Shown in pieces: positions 22,339-32,782 of a stretch of DNA of 64,000 nt. The position numbers and the translations under genes are program-made. The stretch's first letter is position 1. Each line of letters begins with the position of its first letter. Location: NCBI GenBank assembly GCA_032622095.1, contig CP136068.1, forward strand, positions 6,859,314-6,923,313. The letters run 5' to 3'. The notes below the pieces were generated by a model, which worked only from the letters and a program-made list of their open reading frames with translations, was not told the DNA's origin and made no database searches. The DNA is from Siphonodentalium dalli. Taxonomy: Eukaryota; Mollusca; Scaphopoda; Gadilida; Siphonodentaliidae.

Positions 22339-23097
22339 TCATTTATATAGAAGCCTAACTTATAAAGCTCTTATGTGTTATTAAACACACATAAATTATC
22401 TTTTAATTCACTATCTCCACAGCTTTATCAACTCTTCTATCATTACGATAATTTTATCAAAATTAGTTTACTACTGTTTTATGTACCCAGTATACTGTGG
22501 TGCTCCTCACCTAAATGATGGATTTCCACATCAGGCAAGCAAGTAATTATATAACTCTCAACCAGACACTGTCCACTGCACTATGTTTTGGCTAATAGGT
22601 TGGTAGTTATTTCGCGTGCATGTTAGCGAAGAAACTACTAGTGCAAGATAGGTGTTTGTATTGCTGATATCACAGGAATCATGGCGCTAACACAATTTAA
22701 ACAAAGCAGCACTTACTGCGATAATTTGGTTTTATATATCACGACACTATATCATCAACATAAATAAGAGGACACATACCATAATTTCATTCACAGGCCT
22801 TCGTTAGAAGGTGATATCTAGAGGATATCTAATTAGTCGCAATTGTATACGAAATATAATTCCATTTTAATTGTGTCTTACTTGTTGACAAACTTAATCA
22901 AACAACCTTATCACCAGTGTTTATCTCACAATCAACACTAAATAACCCAACACAAATCTAATATCATAATTATATTCCAATTGACATAATAATAAAGTTC
23001 CGGAATTGACATCGACGTCATTGGGCTAATCTGATTATATATAATTCCACATATCTATTGATTATTTTCCATGTGCATTTCTTGTGTATTTATATAA

Positions 23098-23172
23098 TGT
23101 GTAAAGCGCTTAGGGCCCCTTGCGGGGGATAGGCGCTATATAAATATTATTATTATTATTATTATTATTATT
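23098..23172 (+). repeat. SINE/LINE 3' tail with (TTA)n
   Basis: AAGCGCTTAGGGCCCC, then GGATAGGCGCTATATAAA and a TTA trinucleotide run. This is the conserved 3' end of L2/CR1-type LINEs and their SINEs, in the opposite orientation to 20005-20097. Confidence 0.75.
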
Positions 23173-23406
23173 GGGCTAAGCTCTTACGTCACTGTACGTG
23201 CCGATAATACAGGTAATACTAGACAATATGAGGCATACTTATTTGATACAAAAGCAATCTCAATCAATAGTTATGACAACATAATTCAAGCGAGTTCAAT
23301 TTGTGTATTTATATCGCAGATACATAGCAAATATTCAGGGATGTAACCCAAATACAATCTATTTAAGTATAAAATGTTCAATGTGGTCTCAAATATGTAA
23401 GGAACA

Positions 23407-23612
23407 TTAAGGCATCTGAGGTTTGTTACGCAAAAAGCTATTTATATTTGTCTTAAGAACGAAAGGTTCAAGTGCGTCCTCACCAAGATATGTGCCCCAC
23501 CTAATTCGGACACCCATCCATGAGTCGAGAGCACGCAATCCATAGTGCCCCTGAGTCGCTATGACCTCATATGTGTCATCAAACCAAAAGTTCACAGCAG
23601 ACATATCGCTGC
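23407..23612 (-). CDS. Candidate exon, F5/8C (discoidin)-like fragment
   Basis: A 65-residue minus-strand frame preceded by an AAGGCAG acceptor-like site and ending in TAA. The segment VIATQGHYGLRALDSWM resembles the conserved 'I-TQG----D-WV' core strand of coagulation factor 5/8 type C domains, which bind cell-surface glycans or lipids. Only about a third of such a domain is present and the neighbouring exon was not found, so it may be a stray or decayed exon. Orientation is opposite to the adjacent lectin. Confidence 0.35.
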
Positions 23613-23728
23613 CTTATTTATATATTTAAATACACTTATCCAACAGATGCAAGCACCATTTCTTAGAATATCGTTTCCACAAACATGTTGGACTTGACTT
23701 CCTGATGAAATTATTTACATCTATTTAG

Positions 23729-24201
23729 ATTTAGAGGACACTGATCAACTGGATCAAATAACAGAGATAACAACTACTACAACAGAGTCCCGCACCACCG
23801 CAGGTATGACATCGGATCAAACAACAGAGATAACAATTACTACAACAGAGTCCCGCACCACCGCAGGTATGACATCGGATCAAACAACAGAGATAGCAAC
23901 TACTACAACAGAGTCCCACACCACCGCAGGTATGACATCAGATCAAACAACAGAGATAACAATTACTACAACAGAGTCCCGCACCACCGCAGGTATGACA
24001 TCAGATCAGACAACAGAGATAACAATTACTACAACAGAGTCCCGCACCACCGCAGGTATGACATCGGATCAAACAACAGAGATAGCAACTACTACAACAG
24101 AGTCCCGCACCACCGCAGGTATGACATCGGATCAAACAACAGATATATCAACTACTACAATCGAGCCCCGCACCACCGCAGGTATGACATCGGGATTATG
24201 A
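23729..24201 (+). CDS. Thr/Ser-rich mucin-like repeat exon
   Basis: An exon-like frame follows a CATCTATTTAG acceptor and stays open to a TGA at 24199-24201. It encodes DLEDTDQLDQ and then about seven copies of a 21-residue unit rich in Thr (MTSDQTTEI, TITTTES, RTTAG). Such regions are typical heavily O-glycosylated linkers in secreted or surface proteins. Each unit contains CAGGTATGA, a good splice-donor match, so the exon could end inside any repeat; only the last would use the TGA. No 5' exon is linked with certainty; the 70-bp exon at 20621 is a candidate partner. Confidence 0.5.
23764..24195 (+). repeat. 63-bp in-frame minisatellite, about seven copies
   Basis: Period 63 bp (for example CAGGTATGAC at 23801 and again at 23864). 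Copies differ at a few positions, such as ATAACAATT versus ATAGCAACT. The period is a multiple of three and the frame stays open throughout. Confidence 0.95.
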
Positions 24202-24310
24202 TATTATCGTTGCTATTGAATGTATGTTTATAACAAACTAGTTGTCAGTATTATCACCAGATCGGCCGTTACAATATATCTCGACAGACAAGGAGTATAT
24301 TTCCAATATG

Positions 24311-24393
24311 AATGTACAGTAAAGCTCTAAGTAATCGACCTCTTAACCACAGCAGAATTATGGGTAACTTTTCAGGATTTAGTCGGAAATATG
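24311..24393. mobile_element. Half copy of the TACAGT hairpin MITE
   Basis: Begins TACAGTAAAGCTCTAAG and runs through CCACAGCAGAATTATGGGTAA, then the TCAGGATTTAGTCGGAAATA block and ATGGC. It matches one arm of 24489-24705 and lacks the second arm. Confidence 0.8.
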
Positions 24394-24488
24394 GCTGGAT
24401 GGTCCCCTCGTGTGGATACTCTAGCTGTTACCAGAATATCACTGTGGAGTTGTAGAACAGTATACACGGGTAGCCGTTGGTGACCAAG

Positions 24489-24705
24489 TACAGTGATGCC
24501 CAAAGTAAGTGACCACTTAACCACAGCAGAATTATGGGTAATTTTTCAGGATTTAGTCGGAAATATGGCTTGTTGCCATTCATCGGAAAGCTCTCGCCGA
24601 GAGCTTTCAGATGAATGGCAACAAGCCATATTTCCGACTAAATCCTGAAAACTTACCCATAATTATGCTGTAGTTAAGTGGTCACTTACTTTGAACATTA
24701 CTGTA
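24489..24705. mobile_element. 217-bp perfect-hairpin MITE (TACAGT ends)
   Basis: One long palindrome centred at CTCTCGCCGAGAG near 24601. The two 105-bp arms pair almost throughout, from the CAGTRATG ends inward through AAGTAAGTGACCACTTAAC. Ends are flanked by TA, the target of Tc1/mariner-type elements. No coding capacity. Partial copies lie at 24311 and 28694. Confidence 0.88.
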
Positions 24706-24973
24706 TGTGGCAAGGTGTACGGTATACGTATACAACGAATAAGACGGCAGCTGCAATGGACATTCTGGGTGCGCCTGTCGTCTATAGTCCAGACGTTGTT
24801 GTGTTATCACGGATATACTGATGACACAATTGATTTCAATTCGGGTATTTGTAACTTATCCCGAAAACTCGCTCGTGACAGTCGGTGCGGGTGTCTTTGT
24901 ATATACATGTACCAATACAAATTAAAATATATATGAAATACGCTAACGCTTTCTGAAAGATTGTGTTACAAGT

Positions 24974-25244
24974 ATGATCACGGAGACACGTAAGCGTTAT
25001 GCTAACACAATATTGATTGTGAGTTATCTTCTCAATTCTCAAGCCATCTGCGCCAGTTCTTCTGGGTACGAACTACGAACACTCGGTGGGAACGATTATC
25101 TACTGAGGTTCGGGGATTCCCCTGTGATTGGTGATAACGCCCAGATGTGTTGCGAGGACGACGGAGGCCACCTCATAACCATTGAGAATCAGGCGATGCT
25201 GGATGATTTGGGAACACTATTAACGACGCTAGGATACGGCAATG
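24974..25244 (+). CDS. C-type lectin, exon with signal peptide and first half of CTLD
   Basis: Opens with ATG and encodes a basic N-terminus followed by a hydrophobic stretch (NTILIVSYLL) ending near residues 25-28, a secretion signal. After it come the early CTLD elements: GYELRTLGG, a Cys pair (QMCCEDDGG) and the HLITIENQAMLDDL helix. The frame meets a GTTAGT donor at 25245 in phase 1. Joined to the exon at 35502 it gives an uninterrupted CTLD (GYGN, then A, then QVWIDGRDV), the usual strand order of the fold. Family role: calcium-dependent carbohydrate binding, often in innate recognition. The intron would be 10.3 kb, filled with repeats. Confidence 0.8.
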
Positions 25245-25739
25245 GTTAGTAGTTTATACGATGGAAATGATGTTGACTGCATGACGACATGACGAGGTGG
25301 CGACAACGACAACGGCGATGAAACTTCTGACTGTGGTTATGAATGGCATATGTTATAGTAATTTAAGCTTGTCTGTGTATATGTCTGCTGCAGTGCGGCG
25401 AATTTAGTGGCCGCGGCGGAATCTGGCCCGCAAGGACAAACAAGAAAACCATAATCAGAAATGGTAATGCCCTCAAGATCATATTATTAGCCATAAATAT
25501 TAATTATAACAATATATTGGTTACATTAATTGACCGCCTCAGAATTCCGTTAAACAACTAATCCTTCGAATTATTACAAACAACTACGGCTTATTACTGC
25601 AGGTTTCTCATTCACCACCCCAGAAAGCTTCTAAATGCGGATAAAAAATCTGAGGTAATGTGTTCCCGCCAAGAGTGCATGGTCCAGCCATGGATGTGAC
25701 TAGAGGGTCTACGTTGGGGGGGGGGGTGTCCACCTTGGG

Positions 25740-25880
25740 ACATTCCAATTGCACCCCCCCCCGAATCAGAATCAGACACCAAACACAACTTTTGCATAAT
25801 TCCATTTGCACCCCCCCCCCCTTGAATCAGAACCACAGACCAAACACAAGTTTTGCATAATTCCATTTGCACCCCCTTGC
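25740..25880. repeat. C-rich tandem repeat (about 60-66 bp unit)
   Basis: Two and a half copies of a unit containing ACCAAACACAA, TTTTGCATAATTCCA and TTGCACCCCC. Unit length varies with the poly-C tract. Open frames across it are low-complexity and not genes. Confidence 0.85.
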
Positions 25881-26029
25881 ACATCAGTCATCAGGCCTAA
25901 TATCCTATGTATTAATAAACTATGTTGTTCTATATGCCCGGTATAAGAAATTTCAGATACTTTAACCTGAGAATTGCATAAATCCTAACATCCAGTAGCC
26001 TACTGCAGACAAATGCACACGGCTACGGG

Positions 26030-26760
26030 TAAGATACCAGGACATTGTGTCCGTCCATGTTTGTTCAGCCCGGTGTGAGAAAATTTGGAAAACTATACAA
26101 GAAAATCGCAAATCCTTGCATCTAGACTGGCCTCAACTGAAGCTTCCCTAGTGTTGGAAATTTAAAACCTCATACTCCCTCTTAGGTTGGGAAAGTTGGG
26201 AAATTCTCCAACTGATGACCATTTCAGTCCACAAGTTTGACCGAATGTACTAAACTATTGTTTTGTTAAACTAATTAGCAGTTTTGTATTGGTCACGGGA
26301 GAGGGACGGTGACACACCGGGCCGACCATGGTTCGGCCAGGTGTTCGAAAATTTTGAAATCTGAACAAGAAAATCGCAAAATCCTAGCATCTAGACTAGC
26401 CTCAAGTCTTCTTAGAGTTGGAAATTTCAAACCTGACACCCCCCCCCCCACTTAGGTTGGAAAATTTCCAAATGCTGACAATTCCAATGACAATGTTGAC
26501 CAAATGTATGACAATATTGTTTTCTTAAATTTAGTAGCAGTTTTGACTAGCCACGGGGGAGGACCAGGACACAAGCTTTCCAAGTGTTGGAAATTTCCAA
26601 CCTGTCACCCCCCTAAGGTTGGAAAATTTCCAACTGATGACCATTCCAACTAATGTTTTGGCAGGTATGAAATTTCCAACTGTTGAAAATTTTGACCAAA
26701 GTTGGGGGGGGGTGAGACACCCCCACACCCCCTCTAGCCACATCCCTGGGTCCAGCCATT
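26030..26760. repeat. About 267-bp tandem duplication with GTTGGAAATTT motifs
   Basis: Copies at about 26030-26296 and 26297-26560 share ACAAGAAAATCGCAAA, GCATCTAGACT, GCCTCAA and TTAGGTTGG; a partial third runs to about 26760. Inverted words (GGTTGGAAATTT against AAATTTCCAACC) recur within each copy. Confidence 0.75.
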
Positions 26761-27621
26761 GTTCATACCTAAACATCGAAAGCAATTAACGCGGTCATAA
26801 TTGTTACATACTGCAACTGTAAGACACCCAGCGGATACACACCCCACGAACATCCGAAATGTGTTGTCCTGCGAGAAATCCCATCGCTATAGCTCAATTT
26901 GACATGTCCAGATTAGCCTTCATACACTATCCATAAACAAGATCACATATTATATACCCATGATTTTAATTATAGAAAATGGACAGCGACTGCCAGTTTT
27001 TCTCGTTAGTATGAGTGTTAGTGATCCGGCGATAACTCGGGAACTGTTACTACTATCGTCATCCTCGTTGGATACACCGAGCAGTTCTCTTTCAAAAGAT
27101 GTATACGACTACCAGATGTATTGTTCAGCATTCTTTCAAACATATTTTAAAGGAACATTTCTTCGAATTGTCAAGAAAATAGAATGCTACGGCACATAAG
27201 TCGTCACGACGTCATGCCAGTTTGGAGAAATCGACAACTACATTAAGAACATATCAACACCTGGTATATTAGTCAATTGTACAACCTGTTCTCCCGAGAT
27301 CCGCCCATTATCTGCTTATAATATACCTTGTTTTATGGAGATATTCTGTTTAGAATGGCCTCAATTTGAGTCGGTAATGTGCTGAAAATAAGAACGATTT
27401 AGTCACATTACCGACCCATAATGAGCCGATTCTTACATATTGTGTCCGGACAATGACACAGATAAGCCAACACACGACTGTCCAAGTGTACGTTCTTAAC
27501 AAGTGTTTTCACTGTGGCCCGCGAAATAAAACTAAATAGCGGGTATGAGTCCATTATATGCTTATTGCAGAATCAAATAATCACATTCAAATAATCACAT
27601 TATGTACCTATTTAATATTAT

Positions 27622-27852
27622 GTGCGTATTTGGGGGGGGGATATGTTGCATTTTAAGACGATGCACTTACTATATATGAACGATTGCTGTTGCACTAACA
27701 ATTCCGCGGTAGTGAACAAAAATGTCGCTAAATCTGGAGGGGTGGCCTTGGAAATAGGACCGAATCCATGTTTGGCTGCGACGTTTTGCTGTGCGACAAA
27801 CGAGTTCGGAATCAGTGAAAATTGTGCCATAAGACAACACTGGTGTCAATAA
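27622..27852 (+). CDS. Open frame with weak beta-helix-like repeat, unidentified
   Basis: A 76-residue frame, Cys- and Asn-rich. Its core (CTNNSAVVNKN, then SGGVALEIG) resembles the 'F-NNSA---GGAI' rungs of parallel beta-helix proteins, and CATNEFGISENC could be a second rung. No splice sites or neighbouring rungs support it, and it lies in the putative lectin intron. It could equally be chance. Confidence 0.2.
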   Translation: MRIWGGDMLHFKTMHLLYMNDCCCTNNSAVVNKNVAKSGGVALEIGPNPCLAATFCCATNEFGISENCAIRQHWCQ

Positions 27853-28693
27853 TTCAATTGCTTATGGGGACATACCCTCCATCCACGACTAGCCTATAAT
27901 ATATCTAAAAACAATAAATACACAACTGCTTATGACGTGGCCAAGGAACAAATGCCCCCATTATTTACACACTTGGCTTCTATATTGGCATTTTAGAGTA
28001 CGAACACAATCGTTATCCAAATCTGCACCGAAACCTGTGTATATACTATATGGATCAAGAAGAATCGTTTCAGTATAATTATATGTGATGGACAAACATC
28101 ATGCATGTACGTTACACGACAGCATGTGCACACCATCAGGGGTTTTGTCTTTGAGAGTTGCTGGTTCTTGCATCATATTTTGTAATATTTCGCCACAAAG
28201 TAAACAATGATCTTAAGGACAAGCAACAGAACACATTACAACTTGCAGTGATTGAGAAATCCATCGCAAGATACAGTGTACTTTAAGCTATGTGTATGTG
28301 ACTGGTGTTCCCTTCACCCAATGTGTGGCCGTCTTTATATTAAGGTTGTCGTACCAATGGCACGTACGGTCCATGGTGAGCATGTTGGCACGTATTTTCT
28401 AAGAATTTGGCACGTTTCACCATGGAGCAGGCAGGACCACGTATAAACGTATTCTTCTACTAGCACGATGTGGTGTTAAACTTAGCGCGGTAAATGGCCG
28501 ATAATATATAACAGATATCCCTTTCAGAGACAACTCCAAGATATATACGTGTATAAAACTGACCATTTTGTGAAATTTCTTTGTATTTCTTCAAAGTCAA
28601 CAAAAGGGAAAAGTAGCATTTCCGGAACAGCTGCGTATCATTTATCGGAACAGCTTCAATATCCCGTGGGCTGGTCTGATTTAATGTGCCGTG

Positions 28694-28829
28694 TACAGTA
28701 ATGCTCTAATTAATCTCTCGGTGAGAGCTTTCCGATGAATGGCAACAAACCATATTTCCGACTAAATCCTGAAAAATTACCCAAAATTCTGCTGTGGTTA
28801 AGGAGTCGATTATTTAGAGCGTTACGGTA
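28694..28829. mobile_element. TACAGT hairpin MITE, internally deleted
   Basis: Ends TACAGTAATGCTCTAATTAA and its inverted counterpart near 28829 pair. One arm retains CTCTCGGTGAGAGCTTTC and the CATATTTCCGACTAAATCC block seen at 24489-24705, but most of the other arm is missing. Confidence 0.8.
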
Positions 28830-29421
28830 CTATGTCTGAGTGTATGATCTCAGTACGTAATCCAGTGTCCAAGTGTTAGTGTGTGGAGATGTGGGTGGCT
28901 GAATGTTTGTGTCGGACGAATTCAACGAGAGTACGAGCTGTAGAGTGAGCCCCGTTATACAGCTCGGAACCGTACTGTATCCACGTGGATGCTAGGCATT
29001 GCTAGCCAACATATTACATTTGCAAGGCGGAACAGTGTTTACATTGCCAATAATCATTAATGCACACATGGTGCCCCTGTGCGATTCGACTGCAGCTCTG
29101 TATCAGAATATCATGTATCGACTGTATAGCGAGACATAATGTCATCCAAACTGGCGTTAAATAACTTTAGGGCCACTGCAGATTATACGGAGGTGATGTG
29201 TATACATGCTTAATTGTTTTGCCTGAATGAGGTAAATATGGCCTTTATATTTAACGTTAGATTGTATAACTGTTTGAATAAGTTGGCATTTATATGATAT
29301 TCACTTTGGGAAAGTCGATATAGCTCTCAATGTATGTATATGCCGACAGGAGAATAGATGGATCACTCCAGCATGCATACACGAGGCAGCACTATCTTTG
29401 CACGATGCGTACGGGTATATC

Positions 29422-29881
29422 TCATATATATTTTGAAGACCTCTGTCTGTCTGTATGTCTGTCTGTCTGTATGTCTGTATGTGTGTATGTGTGTCATTTA
29501 TACAAATCTACGATTCTCGACCGATCGGGACGAAACTTGATACGTGTGTGTAGTTTGACCAGGCGGTCGACGTTGTCGTATTGGCGAGCTCGTGCGGCGC
29601 CCGCTTCGCGCATGCGCAGACGAGATCTCGGAAACGGGTGGAGCTATCGACTTGAAATTTGCTATGTGAATGTATCTTGCCCCGGATACGTATTTTATCG
29701 GGTCGCCGAGCCCGTGCGACGACAGCTTCGCGCATGCGCTGACCAGATCTCGGAAACGGGTAGAGCTATCGACTTGAAATTTGGTTTTTGAGAATAGCCC
29801 GGACAACGTCGGGCTGGGTAGAGCTATCGACTTGAAATTTGGTTTTTGAATAGCCCGGACAACGTCGGGCTCATCGGCTAG
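29422..29881. mobile_element. Helitron-like unit 1
   Basis: Starts TCATATATATTTTGAAGAC, then a TCTG/TATG microsatellite (29440-29495) and short repeats carrying CTATCGACTTGAAATTTG. It ends with the hairpin AGCCCGGACAACGTCGGGCT a few bases before CTAG (29878-29881). A TC start and a CTRR end preceded by a short GC hairpin are Helitron hallmarks. No Rep/helicase coding, so it is non-autonomous. Confidence 0.7.
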
Positions 29882-30613
29882 TCTATTATATATTTTGGAA
29901 GATATGTATGTGTGTGTGTCTGTAATCGATGGACTCGAAAACGGCCAAGCCGATTTCGATGAAACTTAGTATGTGGGGATACTTTCGGCCAGGGAGTGAC
30001 ATAGGCCTATTAATTTGCCCGTGCGACGTGACATTGACCTTGAAATCGGGTAATTTCAAGGTCAAACGCCGGAATATCACGGGATTTCAATGAAACTTGG
30101 TATGTGGGGATACATTCGGTCGGGGAGCGGCATAAACCTATTAATTTGCCGGTGCGATGTGACCTTGACCTTGAAATCGGGTCATTTCAAGGTCAAACGC
30201 CCGAATATCACGGGATTTCGATGAAACTTGGTATGTGGGGGTACTTTCGTATGGGGAGTCTTATAAGCATATTCATTTGCCCGTGCGACGTGACCTTGAC
30301 CTTGAAATCGGGTCAAGTCAAGGTCAAATCGCCAATTTTGATGGGATTTCGACGAAATGTTATACATAGGGTTACTTTTGTCCACTGAGTGTTTTGGACT
30401 GGTCAAATCGTGACTCCGACCTGACCTTGACCTTCAAAGTGATCAATTCAATGTCAAATCGGGTAAAACCGGATGGATTTCGACTGGCACGTTTGTCGGG
30501 TACTTTTGTCCGGGCAGTGTTTTGGACTGGTCGAATCGTGACCCCCTTGGACCTTGACCTTCAAAATGGACAATTCAAGGTCAAAGCCCGGACGAAGTCG
30601 GGTCACCTTCTAG
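29882..30613. mobile_element. Helitron-like unit 2
   Basis: Begins TCTATTATATATTTTGGAAG directly after the CTAG of unit 1, followed by a GT-rich run and ACTCGAAAACGGCC. Five repeats of about 130 bp follow, each with a TGACCTTGACCTTG block (the first mutated). It ends with GCCCGGACGAAGTCGGGT and CTAG at 30610-30613. Confidence 0.78.
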
Positions 30614-31310
30614 TCTATTATATATTTTGGAAGATCTGTGAGTGTGTGTGTGTGATCGCGATGAACTCGAAAACGGCCGAGCCGATTTCGATAAAACTTG
30701 GTTATGTGGGGGTATTTTCGGCCGGGAAGTGGCATAGGCATATTAATGTGTTCGTGCTACGTGATCTTGACCTTGACATCGGGTTATTTCAAGGTCAAAC
30801 GCCGAATATCACGGGATTTCGATGAAACTTTGTATGTGGGATACTTTCGGCCGGGGAGTGGCATAGGGCCTATTACTTTGCCCGTGGGACGTAACCTTGA
30901 CCTTGAAATCGGGTCATTTCAAGGTCAAACGCCCGAATATCACGGGATTTCGATGAAAATTAGTGTCTAGGGACACATTCGTATGACGAGTATCATAAGC
31001 CTATTCATTTGCGATGTGACCTTGACCTTGAAATCGGGTCAATTCAAGGTCAACTCGCGAATTTTGATGGAATTTCCACGAAATTTGATACATATGTTAC
31101 TTTTGTCCACTAAGTGTTTTGGACGGGTCAATTGTGACCTAGACCTGACCTTGACCTTCAAAATGATCAATTCAAGGTCAAATCGGGTAAAACCGGATGG
31201 ATTTCGACGGGTACTTTTGTCGGGTACTTTTGTCCGTGCAGTGTTTTGGACGGGTCAAATCGTGCCCCACCTGACCTTGACCTTCAAAATGGACAATTCA
31301 AGGTCAAATC
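30031..31310. repeat. AGGTCA-type minisatellite, ten units at about 125-131 bp
   Basis: Blocks at about 30031, 30160, 30291, 30421, 30552, 30767, 30894, 31019, 31146 and 31275 contain TGACCTTGACCTTG (on minus, two directly abutting AGGTCA half-sites) and, about 10-15 bases on, CAAGGTCA on plus. Together they form an imperfect palindrome. TCAAGGTCA is the extended half-site of monomeric nuclear receptors (ERR, NR5A), and the DR0 form is that of NR6A/GCNF. Binding is not shown by sequence. Confidence 0.8.
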
Positions 31311-31370
31311 GCGGAATTCGCCGAAAAGCAGAGGGGAAAAAGCCCGGACGAAGTCGGGTCCACCAGCTAG
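30614..31370. mobile_element. Helitron-like unit 3
   Basis: Same architecture as unit 2 and head-to-tail with it: TCTATTATATATTTTGGAAG start, GT-rich run, five repeats of about 127 bp, hairpin AGCCCGGACGAAGTCGGGT, and CCAGCTAG end at 31370 followed by T. Insertion between A/C and T after CTAG fits Helitron behaviour. Confidence 0.8.
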
Positions 31371-32715
31371 TTCTATATATAATACAATATATTATCATTA
31401 TAATCTTATGTATAGATGTATATATTATTAAGTCATTCGACCATATAGGCCTACATGTTACATGCTGGTTCCGATGTATGTCATGATTACATACGATATT
31501 CATATTTTAACATTCACTCCCAGTTTAATGTTTGATAATGATTAAAATATTGTTGATTTCGTCGTCCAATAGTAATTAACTATTAGCATCATGTGATCGT
31601 AAATAAGAAAACATCACATATGATACGCAGGGGACGTGGTTATAATGTGTGTTGGTGTCTCACCCCACCACAAATTTGGTAAAAGTTTTCAACAGTTAGA
31701 ATTTAGGAAAACAGTCCACAATATAATGTTTACACCATATATATATACGTTGAACTTGTTCTCATTGTTTGAGTAATTAGTGGGAATATGTCTTCAGTTT
31801 AACATTAATCTGGACATTTCTAACACATTGACAGTTCGAGATACCAGTTGGAAAGTTCCGACACATGGGGGGGGGGGGGGTATTTCGCGAACATGAGAGT
31901 ATGGTCTGGTTCAGTTATAGTGCTATGGACAAGTGGTGTACAGCTTAGTCCGATCGTCGTAGGGAAAATTTTCAAGCCATATAGCTTCAGGTATAGCCTA
32001 CCCATCGACATCGATCGTATGTATAGCCCCTGTGTCGGTGAAATCCCGGCGCCAACCCCCTGTTCCGATGTTTACCCACCCAAACGATTCCATCTATGCA
32101 CGATCCCGATGGTGTGACAATACACAGTCATGCATGTTAAGACATTGAAAACAATGATATGTTCAGTAGCTTGTCCATCCTCTGTATGATGAACATTTTG
32201 CAAAGTATCATTAAGAAAGACAGAAATAAAAACTATCTAAGTTGATGCTTAACGGGATTATGCTTAACAAGATCAATGCATAGATAATTTGATCAAAAGA
32301 TAGGAATTGTTTTAAAAGTGAGTTTCTGTCTATTCACAGTACAACGGTTTTAAACTAAATGTATAACTATATAACTGAAAATGCTCAATCACATCATTGA
32401 TTTGTAATATATTATGCAGCTCGCGTGGATTTGAGTATTCACGATTGAAACGTGGAAGTAGTACCACCCAAACAATTTTGGGATGCAAATGTCTTGAATA
32501 TTAACCATTAACCACGTCTACATTGGTCTCAAATGTTATAAGTCGACCTGTCATACGTACTAGGTGAACGGGTAATTCAATTACTTTATATCATGTTGCA
32601 TTTGAAGTACATGATACATATGCGCCAATTGACACTGATTGACCCAGCCAGCCAAATGCGACAATGTTTGGTTCAGTGAGCGCGCAGTTGTTGGAAATGC
32701 TTATGCATATCCACC

Positions 32716-32782
32716 AATAAGTATACATACCATTACTTTAGTAATAGTATAGATTATTATAATAATTATTAAAGTGATGGTA
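32716..32782. repeat. Short inverted repeat
   Basis: ATACATACCATTACTTTAG pairs with TTAAAGTGATGGTATGTAT across an AT-rich loop. Confidence 0.7.

Larger units (their letters stand above)
20881..22994. mobile_element. 2.1-kb element with about 90-bp inverted ends
   Basis: Bases 20881-20970 return as the reverse complement at 22906-22994 with few mismatches. Shared blocks include TATAATTATGATATT, a TTTGTGT block, TATTTAGTGTTGATTGTGAG, ATAAACA and GGTGATAAGG. The interior holds a decayed LINE tail (21570-21856) and a small fold-back (22199-22338) but no transposase. Target duplications were not determined. Confidence 0.7.

Noticed and set aside
25608-26785. Glycine/proline-rich open frames
   Set aside because: They come from poly-C/poly-G minisatellites; no splice sites or domains.
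29498-31486. Many open frames of 60-167 residues across the Helitron-like units
   Set aside because: They are translations of the 128-bp and TCTG repeats in several frames and both strands, with no independent coding signal.
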